From: Ralstonia pickettii
GTDB taxonomy: Bacteria > Pseudomonadota > Gammaproteobacteria > Burkholderiales > Burkholderiaceae
NCBI RefSeq assembly: GCF_030582395.1
Contig: NZ_CP104381.1
Location: 186,001-250,000, forward strand
Direction: 5' to 3'
DNA length: 64,000 nt
Shown here: positions 55,307 to 64,000 of the stretch, piece by piece
Layout of the letters: each line of letters opens with the position of its first letter
How positions within the stretch are numbered: position 1 is the first letter of the stretch
Position numbers and translations under genes: made by a program
Notes under the pieces: generated by a model
What the model saw: only the letters and a program-made list of their open reading frames with translations
What the model was told of the DNA's origin: nothing
The model's database searches: none

Positions 55307-57325
55307 ATGCAACTCGTGAAGCTCCTCGGCGGCATGCCGACTGCAGGCACGGCGTTGGAAGGCACGGCATCACCGTCCGCCGCCGACCTCCAGCCGATGT
55401 CCGATCCCGATTTCTCCCTGACCAGCGCCTCCGCCTCGCGACGTGGCTTCTGGTGGCTGGTGGCGCTCGGGCTCATGGTGGTGATGGCCGTGGTGTGTGC
55501 GACGACGTTTGTGGTGGCGTGGAACCGGGGGCTCACGCAGGCACAGCAGGCCGCCGGCGGGCGGGTCGATCGTTATGCCGCCAACCTCAAGAGCACGCTC
55601 GACCGCTACGAATACCTGCCGGCGTTGGTGGCGCTGCATCCGTTCATTCACGATCTGCTCGCTAATCCGACACCCGCCAACGTCGACCGCGCGAACCGCT
55701 ATCTGCGCGAAGTCAACGATCGCGCGCACGCCACTGCCACCTACGTGATCGCCCCCAGCGGCAAGGCTTTGGCAGCATCCAACTACAACCAGCCCGACAG
55801 CTTCGTCGGCGCCGAATATCTGTTCCGGCCGTATTTTCAGCAGGCAGCGGAAGGCCACGTCGGCCGCTTCTACGGCATTGGCATTACGCGTGAAGAGCCC
55901 GGCTATTACATCTCCCAGCCGGTCATGCAAGACGGGCGCGTGATCGGCGTGACGGTCGTCAAGCTCAACCTCGAATGGTTCGGCCGCGCCAGCCACGACG
56001 CGTCGGAACCCGTGATGGTGGCCGACGAGAACGGCGTGATATTCCTGTCGTCCGTGCCCGCGTGGCAGTACCGCACGGTGGAGCCGCTCACGTCCAAACT
56101 GCAGGCGCAGTTGGAGGCGACGCGCCAGTATTACCGCAAGCAGATCACGCCGCTGCCGTTGCAGCCCGAGGCGCCGACCTTCCTGCGATTGACCGGGCGA
56201 TTGCCCGAAGGCGCAGAACTGATTCGCGTTGGCGAGCGCACGAACGCCACGCGCTATCTGCAGGTTTCGCGCGACCTGGTCGAGCCGGACTGGACGCTGA
56301 TGTATCTCACGCCGGTGGAGCCCGTGATGAGTGCTGCGCGCAGCGCCACCGTGGCGGCCGCATTTGCCTTTGCGTTTGCGTGCCTGCTGCTGTTCTATTG
56401 GCGCCAGCGGCGCCTGCGCATGATGGAGATGCTGCGTAGCCGCCGCCTGCTCGAAGCGGCATACGATCAGCTCGAACGCCGCGTGGAAGACCGCACGGCC
56501 GATTTGATGGCTACCAATGAACAACTGCAACACGAGATCGTCGACCGCACCCGCGCGGAAGCCGAACTGCGCGCCACGCAGGACGAACTCGTGCAGGCCA
56601 GCAAGCTTGCCGCGCTGGGGCAGATGGCCGCCGGCATCACGCACGAACTCAACCAGCCGCTGGCGGCGTTGCGCACGTTCTCCGACAACACGCGCATCCT
56701 CCTTGAGCGTGGCCAGCACGGCGCCGCCACGGATAACCTGCAGGCGATCGCCGACCTGACCGAGCGCATGGGCAAGATCACCGCGCAGCTCAAGCTGTTT
56801 GCGGGCCGCTCGCGGCGCAAGGTGGTGGATGTGCAGGTGCGCGTGGCGCTGGACCACACGCTTGCGCTGCTGCGTCCGCGCCTGGGCGACGTGGCGCTCG
56901 AACTGCACTGGCGCATCCCCGAGACAGAGGCCGTGGTGCGCGCGGATGAACTGAAGCTCGAGCAAGTGCTGATCAATCTGATCGGCAACGCGCTCGATGC
57001 GATCAGCGCCAATGAGCCCGCGCGCGCAGGACGCATCGACATCAGCATCGGGCCCGCCGAAGGGGCGCCGTCGCCATCGAATCAACTGACCATCGCTGTG
57101 CGCGACAACGGCCCTGGCATTCCGCCCGACGCCATGCCGCATTTGTTCGAGCCGTTCTTCACCACCAAGGAGATCGGCCAAGGGCTCGGCCTTGGGCTGG
57201 CGATTTCCACCAGCATCGCGCGCGACTTTGGCGGCTCGCTCTCGGCTGCCAACATGCCGGGCGGCGGCGCACAGTTTACGCTGACCCTGGTGCGCGCCCA
57301 GGTCGCCTCCGCGGCGTCCATCTGA
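55307..57325 (+). CDS. dctB: C4-dicarboxylate sensor histidine kinase DctB
   Basis: Membrane sensor kinase of 672 residues. The first membrane helix is at about 49-72 (WLVALGLMVVMAVVCATTFVVAW). A double-Cache periplasmic sensor (about 75-335) shows SNYNQPDSFVGAEYLFRPYFQQA and YYISQPVMQDGRVIGVTVVKLNLEW. The second helix is near 345-365, then comes a coiled coil. The phosphoacceptor His lies in GITHELNQPLAALR, and the ATPase boxes are NLIGNALDAI, DNGPGI and GLGLGLAIS. It senses periplasmic C4-dicarboxylates and phosphorylates DctD. No ribosome site precedes the ATG at 55307; in-frame starts at 55316, 55334 or 55397 remain possible. Confidence 0.93.
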   Translation: MQLVKLLGGMPTAGTALEGTASPSAADLQPMSDPDFSLTSASASRRGFWWLVALGLMVVMAVVCATTFVVAWNRGLTQAQQAAGGRVDRYAANLKSTLDRYEYLPALVALHPFIHDLLANPTPANVDRANRYLREVNDRAHATATYVIAPSGKALAASNYNQPDSFVGAEYLFRPYFQQAAEGHVGRFYGIGITREEPGYYISQPVMQDGRVIGVTVVKLNLEWFGRASHDASEPVMVADENGVIFLSSVPAWQYRTVEPLTSKLQAQLEATRQYYRKQITPLPLQPEAPTFLRLTGRLPEGAELIRVGERTNATRYLQVSRDLVEPDWTLMYLTPVEPVMSAARSATVAAAFAFAFACLLLFYWRQRRLRMMEMLRSRRLLEAAYDQLERRVEDRTADLMATNEQLQHEIVDRTRAEAELRATQDELVQASKLAALGQMAAGITHELNQPLAALRTFSDNTRILLERGQHGAATDNLQAIADLTERMGKITAQLKLFAGRSRRKVVDVQVRVALDHTLALLRPRLGDVALELHWRIPETEAVVRADELKLEQVLINLIGNALDAISANEPARAGRIDISIGPAEGAPSPSNQLTIAVRDNGPGIPPDAMPHLFEPFFTTKEIGQGLGLGLAISTSIARDFGGSLSAANMPGGGAQFTLTLVRAQVASAASI

Positions 57326-57350
57326 TCCGTTTTCTACACAGGCAGGAACC

Positions 57351-58667
57351 ATGTCCGAAGGCTTGAACGTTCTCTTCATCGAAGACGACCCGCCTGTGCG
57401 CCAGGCCACCGCGCAGAGCCTCGAGCTGGCCGGCTTCAACGTGCAGGCGTTCGGCAGCGCCGAAGAAGCCGTCGGCAAGATCGACGCCAATTTCCCCGGC
57501 GTCGTCGTGAGCGACCTGCGCTTGCCGGGCGCAAGCGGCCTCGATGTGCTGGCTCACTGCCAGTCGTTCGGCACGGGGATTCCCGTGGTGCTCGTCACCG
57601 GCCACGGCGACATCACGATGGCCGTGCAGGCGATGCGCGAGGGCGCGTTCGATTTCATCGAGAAGCCGTTTCCCGCCGAGCGCCTGACCGAGACCGTGCG
57701 CCGCGCAGTGGAGCGCCGCGCGCTTGAGCTGGAAAACCGCGCACTGCGCCGTGAACTGGCCGGCCCGGCGGCTGGCACGCGGATCATCGGGCGCTCGCCG
57801 GCGATGGGCGCGGTGCGTGCGCTGATCGAGAACGTTGCGACCACCGATGCGCCGGTGCTGATCAACGGCGAGACCGGCACGGGCAAGGAACTGGTCGCGC
57901 GCAGTCTGCACACCCTTTCTCCGCGTCACGACAAGCCGTTCATCGCGCTGAACTGCGGCGCCGTGCCCGAACAGATCTTTGAAAGCGAGATGTTCGGCCA
58001 CGAGGCCGGAGCCTTTACCGGTGCGGGCAAGCGGCGCATCGGCAAGCTCGAGCACGCCTCGGGCGGCACGCTGTTCCTCGACGAGATCGAAAGCATGCCG
58101 ATCGCGCTGCAGGTCAAGCTGCTGCGCGTGTTGCAGGAGGGCGCGCTGGAGCGGCTGGGCTCGAATGCGTCGGTGCGCATCGACGTGCGCATCGTGGCGG
58201 CCGCCAAGGGCGATATGGAAGCGCTGATCGAGGCGGGCGGTTTCCGGCGCGATCTGTACTACCGCCTGAACGTCGTCGCCATCGACCTGCCGCCGCTGCG
58301 TGAGCGCCGCGAAGACATCATCCCGCTGTTCGAACACTTCCTGCTCGAAGCCGCCGTGCGCTATCAACGTCCGCTACCGATGTTGGCCGAGCGTCAGCGC
58401 CACGAGCTGATGCAATCGAGCTGGCCCGGAAACGTGCGCGAACTGCGCAACGCGGCCGATCGTTTGGTGCTAGGCGTCGGCCGCACGCCGGTCGTGCCGG
58501 ATGCTTCCGAAGACGGCATGCCGCTCAAGGAGCGCGTCGAGCGTTACGAGCGCACGGTGATTGCCGAAACGCTGGCGCGCACCGGCGGCTCGGTGCATCA
58601 GGCGGCGGACATTCTGCAGGTCGGCCGCGCCACGCTGTATGACAAGATCAAGCGATACGGTCTTTGA
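57351..58667 (+). CDS. dctD: C4-dicarboxylate response regulator DctD (sigma-54 activator)
   Basis: A 438-residue NtrC-family activator. The receiver domain carries phospho-acceptor Asp55 (VVVSDLRLPG). The AAA+ domain (about 140-370) has Walker A GETGTGKE, the sigma-54 contact loop GAFTGA, and GTLFLDEIE as Walker B. The C-terminal Fis-type helix-turn-helix is in GGSVHQAADILQVGRATLYDKIK. It should bind upstream of dctA and open its -24/-12 promoter when phosphorylated by DctB, encoded 25 bp upstream. A terminator follows. Confidence 0.95.
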   Translation: MSEGLNVLFIEDDPPVRQATAQSLELAGFNVQAFGSAEEAVGKIDANFPGVVVSDLRLPGASGLDVLAHCQSFGTGIPVVLVTGHGDITMAVQAMREGAFDFIEKPFPAERLTETVRRAVERRALELENRALRRELAGPAAGTRIIGRSPAMGAVRALIENVATTDAPVLINGETGTGKELVARSLHTLSPRHDKPFIALNCGAVPEQIFESEMFGHEAGAFTGAGKRRIGKLEHASGGTLFLDEIESMPIALQVKLLRVLQEGALERLGSNASVRIDVRIVAAAKGDMEALIEAGGFRRDLYYRLNVVAIDLPPLRERREDIIPLFEHFLLEAAVRYQRPLPMLAERQRHELMQSSWPGNVRELRNAADRLVLGVGRTPVVPDASEDGMPLKERVERYERTVIAETLARTGGSVHQAADILQVGRATLYDKIKRYGL

Positions 58668-58687
58668 CCTGGCACGCTCGCACCCAA

Positions 58688-58718
58688 CAACGCCCGGCTT
58701 CGACCGGGCGTTTTCTTT
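58688..58718 (+). terminator. Terminator after dctD
   Basis: AACGCCCGG pairs with CCGGGCGTT and is followed by TTTCTTTT. Confidence 0.9.
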
Positions 58719-58735
58719 TCGTTCTCTTTTCGTGC

Positions 58736-59473
58736 TCAACCCAGAATCGGATGGGCATCCGCCACCGGGTATCCACGGTCGTCTGTCGGAATCCGCTGGG
58801 TTTGGAATGCGATCAGCAATGCCTGGAACTTGCCGTCGATTTCCACGATGACAGCCCCGTCCTGCCGTGTGCCGTTTTCGCGCGAATGGTCCTTCACACC
58901 CGGCGTGTGGACAACGGGGTTGCCCTGGTTCATGTGCGTTTCGTGCAGGCCGTTGTGCTGCGGCTCGAACAAGAAACCGAAGCCGTAGACCGTGACATCC
59001 GTGCGGGGCGGCCAGCCTTTGCGGTCATCGTCGCCGGAACTGCCGTGATAGACATAGTCGACCGGCGTGGCGCTGCGGTCGAGGGAGAGCATGTCGTCAA
59101 CAAGCGCGTTGATGTCGTTGTGCTCGGTTTCGGTATCCAGCGCGATCGGCCGCATGTTCGGAAAGTCGACCAGCCCGGCATCGCGCACGTAGTCCAGAGG
59201 CGGGAAGCCACTCATGTGCAGCCCGGGAGGCAGCGCAGCCAGATCGGCGGTGATCGGCAACTGCAGGTCGGTCGTCCACTGATACAGCACGTGGTAACCG
59301 GCTGCGCCGGCGCCCGGCATGCTCGAGTCGGATTTCACGTTGGCCAGCACCACGAATTCCGAGCCATCCGGCGCTTCCACCACGATCGCGTAATGCGGAT
59401 TGCCGTTATAGCCTTCCAGATAAGGCACACCGAATTTCAGCTTGCCCTTGAACATGCAGTAGTGATTGGCCAT
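58736..59473 (-). CDS. YukJ-family (DUF2278) protein
   Basis: A 245-residue protein of the DUF2278/YukJ family. It starts with the family pattern KFGVPYLEGYNGNPHYAIVVEAPDG, continues with FVVLANVKSDSS and has DTETEHNDINALVDDML. The family's HMNQGNP segment lies near the C-terminus (about 190-196), with PHNGLHETHMNQG-like spacing. No signal peptide or membrane helix is visible. Conserved His, Asp and Asn residues hint at a metal or catalytic site, but no activity is established. It stands alone, facing dctD across a terminator. Confidence 0.85.
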   Translation of the reverse strand: MANHYCMFKGKLKFGVPYLEGYNGNPHYAIVVEAPDGSEFVVLANVKSDSSMPGAGAAGYHVLYQWTTDLQLPITADLAALPPGLHMSGFPPLDYVRDAGLVDFPNMRPIALDTETEHNDINALVDDMLSLDRSATPVDYVYHGSSGDDDRKGWPPRTDVTVYGFGFLFEPQHNGLHETHMNQGNPVVHTPGVKDHSRENGTRQDGAVIVEIDGKFQALLIAFQTQRIPTDDRGYPVADAHPILG

Positions 59474-59554
59474 GCGCGCTCCATCGAACCTGGGATTGAC
59501 GGACCGTCATTGCAGCAGGCCCGCGTGAACCTAGTGTGGAACGTGCGTTGCCCG

Positions 59555-59587
59555 AAAACAAAAACGCCCGGCATTCACCGGGCGTTT
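59555..59587 (-). terminator. Terminator of the TlpA-like gene
   Basis: AAACGCCCGG pairs with CCGGGCGTTT around 6 bases; on the minus strand TTTTTGTTTT follows. Confidence 0.85.
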
Positions 59588-59610
59588 CGTTTGCATTGAG
59601 GGGTGGACGC

Positions 59611-60171
59611 TCAGGCCTGCTTGCCCAGCGTCTGCTTGAGCAGCGCGTCGAACGACGACCATTCCGGTTCGCCCACGTAGCGCTTGAGGATACGGCCGTC
59701 GCGGTCGACCAGGAACGTGGTGGGCGTGAGCTGCACGTCGCCGAAGGCCTTGGCGGCGGAGCCGTCAGCGTCCATGGCGACCTTGAAGGGCAACTGGCGC
59801 GTCTGGCTGAAGTTCATCACGTACATCGGTGCGTCGTAGCTCATCGCCACGGCCACGTACTCCAGGCCTTCGCCTTTGTACTTGTTGTACGTCTGGACCA
59901 TGTTGGGCATCTCTTTGACGCACGTGGCACAGCTCGTTGCCCAGAAATTGACGAGATAGACCTTGCCTTTCAGGTCTTGCGTCGACAGCTTTTGCCCATC
60001 CAGCAGCGTGAAAGTCGCGGCCGGGACCTGCTGCGACGGAGAAAACGCACGCCAGCCGAACCAGCCGGCGGCCGCCAGCACCAGCACGATCACGGGCAAC
60101 AACCAGCGGCGGCCGCGCGACGTGGCGGTGGCAGATGCAGAAGCTGCGGAGGTAGTCAGGGTCGAGGCCAT
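59611..60171 (-). CDS. TlpA-family thioredoxin-like protein, membrane-anchored
   Basis: A 186-residue periplasmic thiol-redox protein. After a cytoplasmic 20-residue tail, one membrane helix (RWLLPVIVLVLAAAGWFGW, 22-40) anchors it. The thioredoxin-like fold carries Cys81-Ala-Thr-Cys84 in FWATSCATCVKEMP, a variant dipeptide between the cysteines that is typical of TlpA/ResA reductants. The cis-Pro loop reads LTPTTFLVDRDGRI. It may reduce apocytochrome or copper-site thiols; no cytochrome genes are adjacent. It has its own terminator. Confidence 0.9.
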   Translation of the reverse strand: MASTLTTSAASASATATSRGRRWLLPVIVLVLAAAGWFGWRAFSPSQQVPAATFTLLDGQKLSTQDLKGKVYLVNFWATSCATCVKEMPNMVQTYNKYKGEGLEYVAVAMSYDAPMYVMNFSQTRQLPFKVAMDADGSAAKAFGDVQLTPTTFLVDRDGRILKRYVGEPEWSSFDALLKQTLGKQA

Positions 60172-60272
60172 GTCGGCAACGTGGTTCGGGAGGAATCAAA
60201 TCGCTATTGTAGGCCCGCCGTGTCAGCGCCGCATGCCGGCTGCGACATTCCGTCCATGGAGCGAATCCCGCA

Positions 60273-60788
60273 TCACTTTGCACTGACGAGGGCGGCTTCG
60301 TACAACGTCAGGTCCGCGGAGGAAAAGCAGCAAAAGGTGATCGCGACCAGGCCGGCGCCGTGTTCTCGCGCGGTGCGTACGGCAATCGGCGCGGCCAATT
60401 GTGGAGGGAAGCCATATACGCCGGTACTGATGCATGGGAACGCGATGCTGCGCACCTCGTGCTTGCGCGCCAGTTCCAGGCTGTTGCGGTAACACGCGGC
60501 CAGCAGCGCCACCTCGTCTTGGCGGCCGCCGCGCCAGATCGGCCCAACTGTGTGGATCACGTAGCGCGCGGGCAGCTGGAAGCCCGGTGTGAGTTTGGCC
60601 TCACCGGTTCGGCAGCCATGGAGGGCGCGGCACGCCTCCAGCAGTTGCGGCCCGGCGGCACGATGGATCGCGCCATCGACGCCGCCCCCGCCCAGCAACG
60701 AGCTGTTCGCTGCGTTGACGATGGCATCGCAGTCCAGCGTGGTGATGTCGGCGCGCAGGGCAAGCAAGGTGACGGACGGGATTGGCAT
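60273..60788 (-). CDS. ymdB: Macrodomain protein, O-acetyl-ADP-ribose deacetylase type
   Basis: A 171-residue stand-alone macrodomain. The ADP-ribose pocket is formed by [26 protein letters not shown] (22-47) and [12 protein letters not shown]; the Asn-Ala-Ala-Asn and GGGGVD residues are the catalytic-type ones of YmdB/MacroD. It removes acetyl or ADP-ribosyl groups from acetyl-ADP-ribose or acidic side chains. There is no signal peptide. It is divergent from a small lipoprotein gene with 86 bp between. The function beyond the enzyme class is inferred. Confidence 0.92.
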   Translation of the reverse strand: MPIPSVTLLALRADITTLDCDAIVNAANSSLLGGGGVDGAIHRAAGPQLLEACRALHGCRTGEAKLTPGFQLPARYVIHTVGPIWRGGRQDEVALLAACYRNSLELARKHEVRSIAFPCISTGVYGFPPQLAAPIAVRTAREHGAGLVAITFCCFSSADLTLYEAALVSAK

Positions 60789-60874
60789 GGCGCTGTCCTT
60801 GGCGAGCGAAGGTTGAGCATCTCTGTTCGATAATAGGCGGCGCGAAAACGGACAGAAGACCTACAGGAGGCGAC

Positions 60875-61444
60875 GTGGCAGTCACGGCAACGGGAAACAG
60901 GCGGATGGTGTTTGGCGCGGTGGTGTGCGCGCTGTTGATGGCCTGTTCGCCCAAGTACGACTGGCGTACGGTCCACTCCAACGAAGGTGCCTACGCCGTG
61001 GATTACCCCGCCAAGCCCACCGCGGAAGCCCGCCCCATCGTCATCAACGGCCAGCGCGTGCCGATGACGATGCAGGCCGCCAGCGTCGACGGCACGTTGT
61101 TCGCGGTCGGCGTGGTGGAGCTGCCCGCGGATGATCCGGTATCGCGGCAGCGCGCCGTTGAAGCGCTGCGCAGTGGCTTATCCGCCAATCTGAAGGGTCG
61201 TGTGACCGAGCGCGACATCGCTGTGCAAACCGCCGCCCAGCCGCCTTTGTCATTGCCGGCAGTGGAATTGATCGCCCAGGGAGCGGGCGGCGACGATCCC
61301 GCCCCGCGCCGGCTGACCGCCCGCGTGGTCGCCGTGGGCAAGCATGCCTACCAGGCGGTCGTGCTGGAATCGGGCGACGCCGCTCGCGATGCGCGCCAGC
61401 AGGAGCAGGTCGAACAGTTTCTTTCCAGCTTCCATCCGTACTAG
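60875..61444 (+). CDS. Putative lipoprotein of unknown function
   Basis: A 189-residue protein. The start is GTG at 60875 with AGGAGG five bases upstream. The signal peptide ends in a lipobox, LLMAC, giving lipidated Cys24. The mature part opens WRTVHSNEGAYAVDYPAKPTAEARP, has a beta-rich middle (TMQAASVDGTLFAVGVVELP) and ends in a helix (QQEQVEQFLSSFHPY). The YAVDYPAKP region recalls small bacterial lipoproteins that are only annotated as hypothetical. No function can be assigned. The RhtB exporter gene follows 87 bp downstream. Confidence 0.82.
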   Translation: MAVTATGNRRMVFGAVVCALLMACSPKYDWRTVHSNEGAYAVDYPAKPTAEARPIVINGQRVPMTMQAASVDGTLFAVGVVELPADDPVSRQRAVEALRSGLSANLKGRVTERDIAVQTAAQPPLSLPAVELIAQGAGGDDPAPRRLTARVVAVGKHAYQAVVLESGDAARDARQQEQVEQFLSSFHPY

Positions 61445-61531
61445 ACCCTGAGCGCGCCCGAGCGGACTGGCCGCAGCCGGTGCACAATCGGCGCCTTCGC
61501 TTTACCGCATAACATTTCACGAGGAACCATC

Positions 61532-62173
61532 ATGACGTTGCAAGTCTGGCTGGCCTTTTTTCTGGCGGCCTGGGTGATCGCCATCTCGCCGGGGTCGGGC
61601 GCCATCCTGTGCATGAGCCACGGCCTGACGCATGGCGTGCGCCGCACGTCGGTCACGATCGCGGGGCTCGAACTGGGCATTGTCGTGATCCTGTTCATTG
61701 CGGGTGCGGGTCTGGGCGCGTTGCTGATCGCGTCGGAGCACGCCTTCATGGCCATCAAGATCATCGGGGCCATGTATCTGATTTATCTGGGCATCGTGCA
61801 ATGGCGCACCCCCATTCAGATCGCCAAGCCGGCTGAGGGCGAGCCCGTGAAAGTGGCTGGCAGTGGCGCGCGTCGCCGGTTCCTCGTCGGGTTGCTGACC
61901 AATCTGACGAACCCGAAGGGCATCCTGTTCATGGTCGCGGTGCTGCCGCAGTTCATCGATCCGGCCAAGCCGCTGCTTTCGCAACTCGGCATCCTGGCGG
62001 CGACGATGGTGTTCGTCGATCTGATCGTCATGCACGGTTATGCGCTGCTGGCCTCGCGGGCGCAGCGCCTGTTCCGCAATCCGCGCGCGCTGCGCTGGCA
62101 GAGCCGCTTCTTCGGCGGCATGCTGATGAGCATTGGCGCCGCGCTGTTCTTCGTGAAGCGGCAGACTGCGTGA
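61532..62173 (+). CDS. LysE/RhtB-family amino acid exporter
   Basis: A 213-residue inner-membrane protein with five or six helices. The family opening is SPGSGAILCMSHGLTHGVRRTSVTIAGLELG (19-49), and the central motif TNLTNPKGILFMVAVLPQFI is diagnostic. A cytoplasmic loop (KPAEGEPVKVAGSGARRR) separates the halves. RhtB-type proteins export threonine, homoserine or related amino acids; the substrate is not evident. AGGAACC precedes the ATG at 61532. Confidence 0.92.
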   Translation: MTLQVWLAFFLAAWVIAISPGSGAILCMSHGLTHGVRRTSVTIAGLELGIVVILFIAGAGLGALLIASEHAFMAIKIIGAMYLIYLGIVQWRTPIQIAKPAEGEPVKVAGSGARRRFLVGLLTNLTNPKGILFMVAVLPQFIDPAKPLLSQLGILAATMVFVDLIVMHGYALLASRAQRLFRNPRALRWQSRFFGGMLMSIGAALFFVKRQTA

Positions 62174-62233
62174 CCTTTGCACTGCCGCAGGGCAGCCCGC
62201 CAAGTCGTTGAGGGCGCAGCGTGAGGATGCACG

Positions 62234-63766
62234 CTAATCCGCCTTCACCCCGCGCCGATACTGAATGGCCTCGCCCACATGCGCGGCATCGATCTGCTCG
62301 TCGCCTGCCAAGTCGGCAATCGTGCGGGCGAGCTTGAGCACGCGCGCATAGGCGCGGGCAGACCACGAAAAGCGCGTCATCGCGTGGCGCAGCAAGCCAT
62401 CGGCCGCATCGGTGCGGCTGCAATGCTGATCGATCTCATGGCCGCCCAGCAGGGCGTTGCGTTTACCTTGCCGTGCGAGCTGCCGCGCGTGCGCGGCAGC
62501 GACGCGCTCGGCCACGTTGACCGTTGGTTCACCCGGCGGCCCGTCGAGCAGTTCTTCCTGTGAGGGCGTCGGCACTTCGATCTGCACATCGATGCGATCG
62601 AGCAGCGGCCCCGAAATGCGCGCCTGGTATCGCTCCACTTGATCCGGCGTGCAACGGCACGCCCGCAGCGGATGCCCGCGATAGCCGCACGGGCACGGGT
62701 TCATGGCGGCAATCAGCTGGAAGCTGGCCGGAAAATCTGTCTGGTGGGCGGCGCGTGAGATGGTGATGTGGCCGGTTTCCAGCGGCTCGCGCAGGACTTC
62801 GAGCACGCGACGCTCGAACTCTGGGAGTTCATCGAGGAAGAGCACGCCCTGATGTGCCAGGGAGATTTCCCCAGGCCTTGGCGTATTGCCCCCGCCCACC
62901 ATCGCCACCGCCGACGCCGTGTGGTGTGGCGAGCGGAACGGCCGTACCTTCCAGCGTCGCGCATCGAAGCCGCGCGTGGTCAGGCTCATCACGGCGGCAG
63001 CGGAGAGCGCTTCGTCATCGCTCATGTCCGGCAGCAAGCCGGGAAACCGCTGCGCGAGCATCGACTTGCCTGTTCCTGGCGGTCCGATCATCAACATGGA
63101 ATGACCGCCGGCGGCCGCGACTTCCAGCGCGCGCCGCGCCTGCGGCTGTCCGCGCACATCAGCCAGGTCGGGATAGCGGATGTCCGCGTCGACCGGCGCA
63201 GGCAGCGCTGGTGCGAGCTTGCGGTCCGGCGCGCTCAGGTGATCGCATACCTCGATGAGCGTGCGCGCGGGCAGGACTTTGGTGCCGCTCACGAGCGCAG
63301 CTTCGGCGGCGTTCTCGGCGGGCAGCACGAAGGCGCGGGCGAGCGGTGCGTCGCCATCGGCCGAAGCGGGGTTGCGCGACAGCGCGTACGCCATCGCCAG
63401 CGCACCGCGAATCGGCCGCAGATCGCCAGACAGGGACAACTCGCCCGCAAACTCATGCGCGTCCAGATGCGTGTGCGGAATCTGGCGGCTCGCGGCGAGG
63501 ATGCCCAGCGCGATCGCCAGGTCGAACCGGCCCGATTCTTTTGGAAGATCGGCCGGGGCGAGGTTGACGGTGATGCGTCGCGCCGGAAACTCGAAGCGGC
63601 TGTTCTGGATCGCTGCCCGCACGCGATCCTTGCTCTCCTTCACCTCGGTATCCGGCAGGCCGACGATGGTGAACGATGGCAGGCCATTCGCCAGATGAAC
63701 TTCCACCGAGACGGCCGGCGCATCGATACCCGAGAGCGCGCGCGAGCGCAGTACGGCTAGGCTCAT
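62234..63766 (-). CDS. comM: YifB/ComM family Mg-chelatase-like AAA+ ATPase
   Basis: A 510-residue AAA+ protein. The N-terminal ChlI-like domain (about 20-140) has FTIVGLPDTEVKESKDRVRAAIQNS. Walker A is IGPPGTGKSMLAQRFPG (about 231) and Walker B VLFLDELPEF. AMNPCPCGYRGHP carries the Cys pair typical of ComM. The C-terminal Mg_chelatase_C domain ends with IQYRRG. ComM is a helicase aiding branch migration of transforming DNA, consistent with naturally competent Ralstonia. The ATG at 63766 follows GGAGGGC; a TTG five codons upstream is rejected. Confidence 0.94.
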   Translation of the reverse strand: MSLAVLRSRALSGIDAPAVSVEVHLANGLPSFTIVGLPDTEVKESKDRVRAAIQNSRFEFPARRITVNLAPADLPKESGRFDLAIALGILAASRQIPHTHLDAHEFAGELSLSGDLRPIRGALAMAYALSRNPASADGDAPLARAFVLPAENAAEAALVSGTKVLPARTLIEVCDHLSAPDRKLAPALPAPVDADIRYPDLADVRGQPQARRALEVAAAGGHSMLMIGPPGTGKSMLAQRFPGLLPDMSDDEALSAAAVMSLTTRGFDARRWKVRPFRSPHHTASAVAMVGGGNTPRPGEISLAHQGVLFLDELPEFERRVLEVLREPLETGHITISRAAHQTDFPASFQLIAAMNPCPCGYRGHPLRACRCTPDQVERYQARISGPLLDRIDVQIEVPTPSQEELLDGPPGEPTVNVAERVAAAHARQLARQGKRNALLGGHEIDQHCSRTDAADGLLRHAMTRFSWSARAYARVLKLARTIADLAGDEQIDAAHVGEAIQYRRGVKAD

Positions 63767-63938
63767 CGCGCCGCCCTCCAAGTGGACTTACGAGTAAGGC
63801 GGAGAGCGTGGCAGCGGTGCATGATGTGACGGAGCGTGGCGGTTGCGGAACCCTCCACTGTGCCAGCCGCGTTCTGCTGCCATGCGCACCGGCATCCAAA
63901 TTTGACGATCGCGCCGACATGAGAAAATCAGCCCAGAC

Positions 63939-63968
63939 AAAAAAACCGGAGCACTGGGCTCCGGCTTT
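63939..63968 (-). terminator. Terminator of a gene beyond the right edge
   Basis: CCGGAGC pairs with GCTCCGG around 5 bases; on the minus strand seven T follow. It implies a minus-strand gene entering from the right. A TGA on that strand at 63988-63986 would fit its end, but too little is visible to name it. Confidence 0.7.
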
Positions 63969-64000
63969 GTTGTGGGCGGATCGACTCAGGGGAAGGCCGG

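Noticed and set aside
53466..55373. Minus-strand extension of the ferredoxin frame across dctA
   Set aside because: Low-complexity His/Asp/Arg-rich antisense sequence; the real gene starts at 53465.

Overview
The window looks like a stretch of the main chromosome of a Ralstonia-type betaproteobacterium (Burkholderiaceae). The grounds are high GC content, gene orders typical of the group (birA-coaX-SPOR beside a heptose adenylyltransferase; dacA-ybeD with lipB-lipA; methionine synthase split in two), a PhaM-type polyhydroxybutyrate granule protein and many lineage proteins of unknown function (DUF1840, DUF2917, DUF3108, DUF3567). The genus is inferred from gene content; no search was run. I see no rRNA, tRNA, CRISPR array, insertion sequence or prophage. 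Almost every base is ordinary chromosomal coding sequence.

Layout. 0.2-3.8 kb: isovaleryl-CoA dehydrogenase, its MerR-type regulator LiuR and a divergent metallo-beta-lactamase-fold hydrolase, linked by two near-identical 24-bp operator palindromes. 3.8-9.4 kb: a BtuF-like protein translationally coupled to an SDR enzyme, dsbA, an FtsN-like SPOR protein, argS. 9.5-14.8 kb: an envelope and stress cluster (ferritin-like protein, YqjD/ElaB-like DUF883, DUF1328 membrane peptide, entericidin-like lipoprotein, CHASE3 histidine kinase, two response regulators). 15-19.7 kb: metH in two genes, a rhodanese, DUF3567. 20-28 kb: catabolic enzymes with two IclR regulators (alpha/beta hydrolase, FAH-family enzyme, luciferase-like monooxygenase, branched-chain amino acid type binding protein, enoyl-CoA hydratase). 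28-31 kb: PhaM, patatin-like lipase, glutathione peroxidase. 31-35.4 kb: diiron ferritin-like protein, heptose adenylyltransferase, SPOR protein, coaX, birA. 35.5-40.5 kb: an MCE-type lipid transport operon ending with an auxiliary lipoprotein, then a VanZ-family protein. 40.5-44 kb: a two-gene NIS siderophore unit behind a Fur box. 44-47.4 kb: Tat-exported phospholipase C and a secreted DPYTQGA-repeat protein. 47.4-53.5 kb: lipA-lipB, DUF2917/LysR pair, ybeD, dacA, hydrolase, thioredoxin-like ferredoxin. 53.7-58.7 kb: dctA with a sigma-54 promoter, followed by dctB-dctD. 58.7-64 kb: DUF2278 protein, TlpA-like protein, macrodomain protein, lipoprotein, RhtB-family exporter, comM/yifB.

Best regulatory readings: the paired LiuR boxes (1492-1515 and 2134-2157), the Fur box at 43904-43922 over the siderophore promoter, and the -24/-12 promoter of dctA with two upstream dyads, which fits the adjacent DctB-DctD system. 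The least explained items are the tandem-repeat exoprotein at 46865-47326, the receptor-less siderophore pair, the small GTG-started ORF before the phospholipase and the orphan diiron protein.
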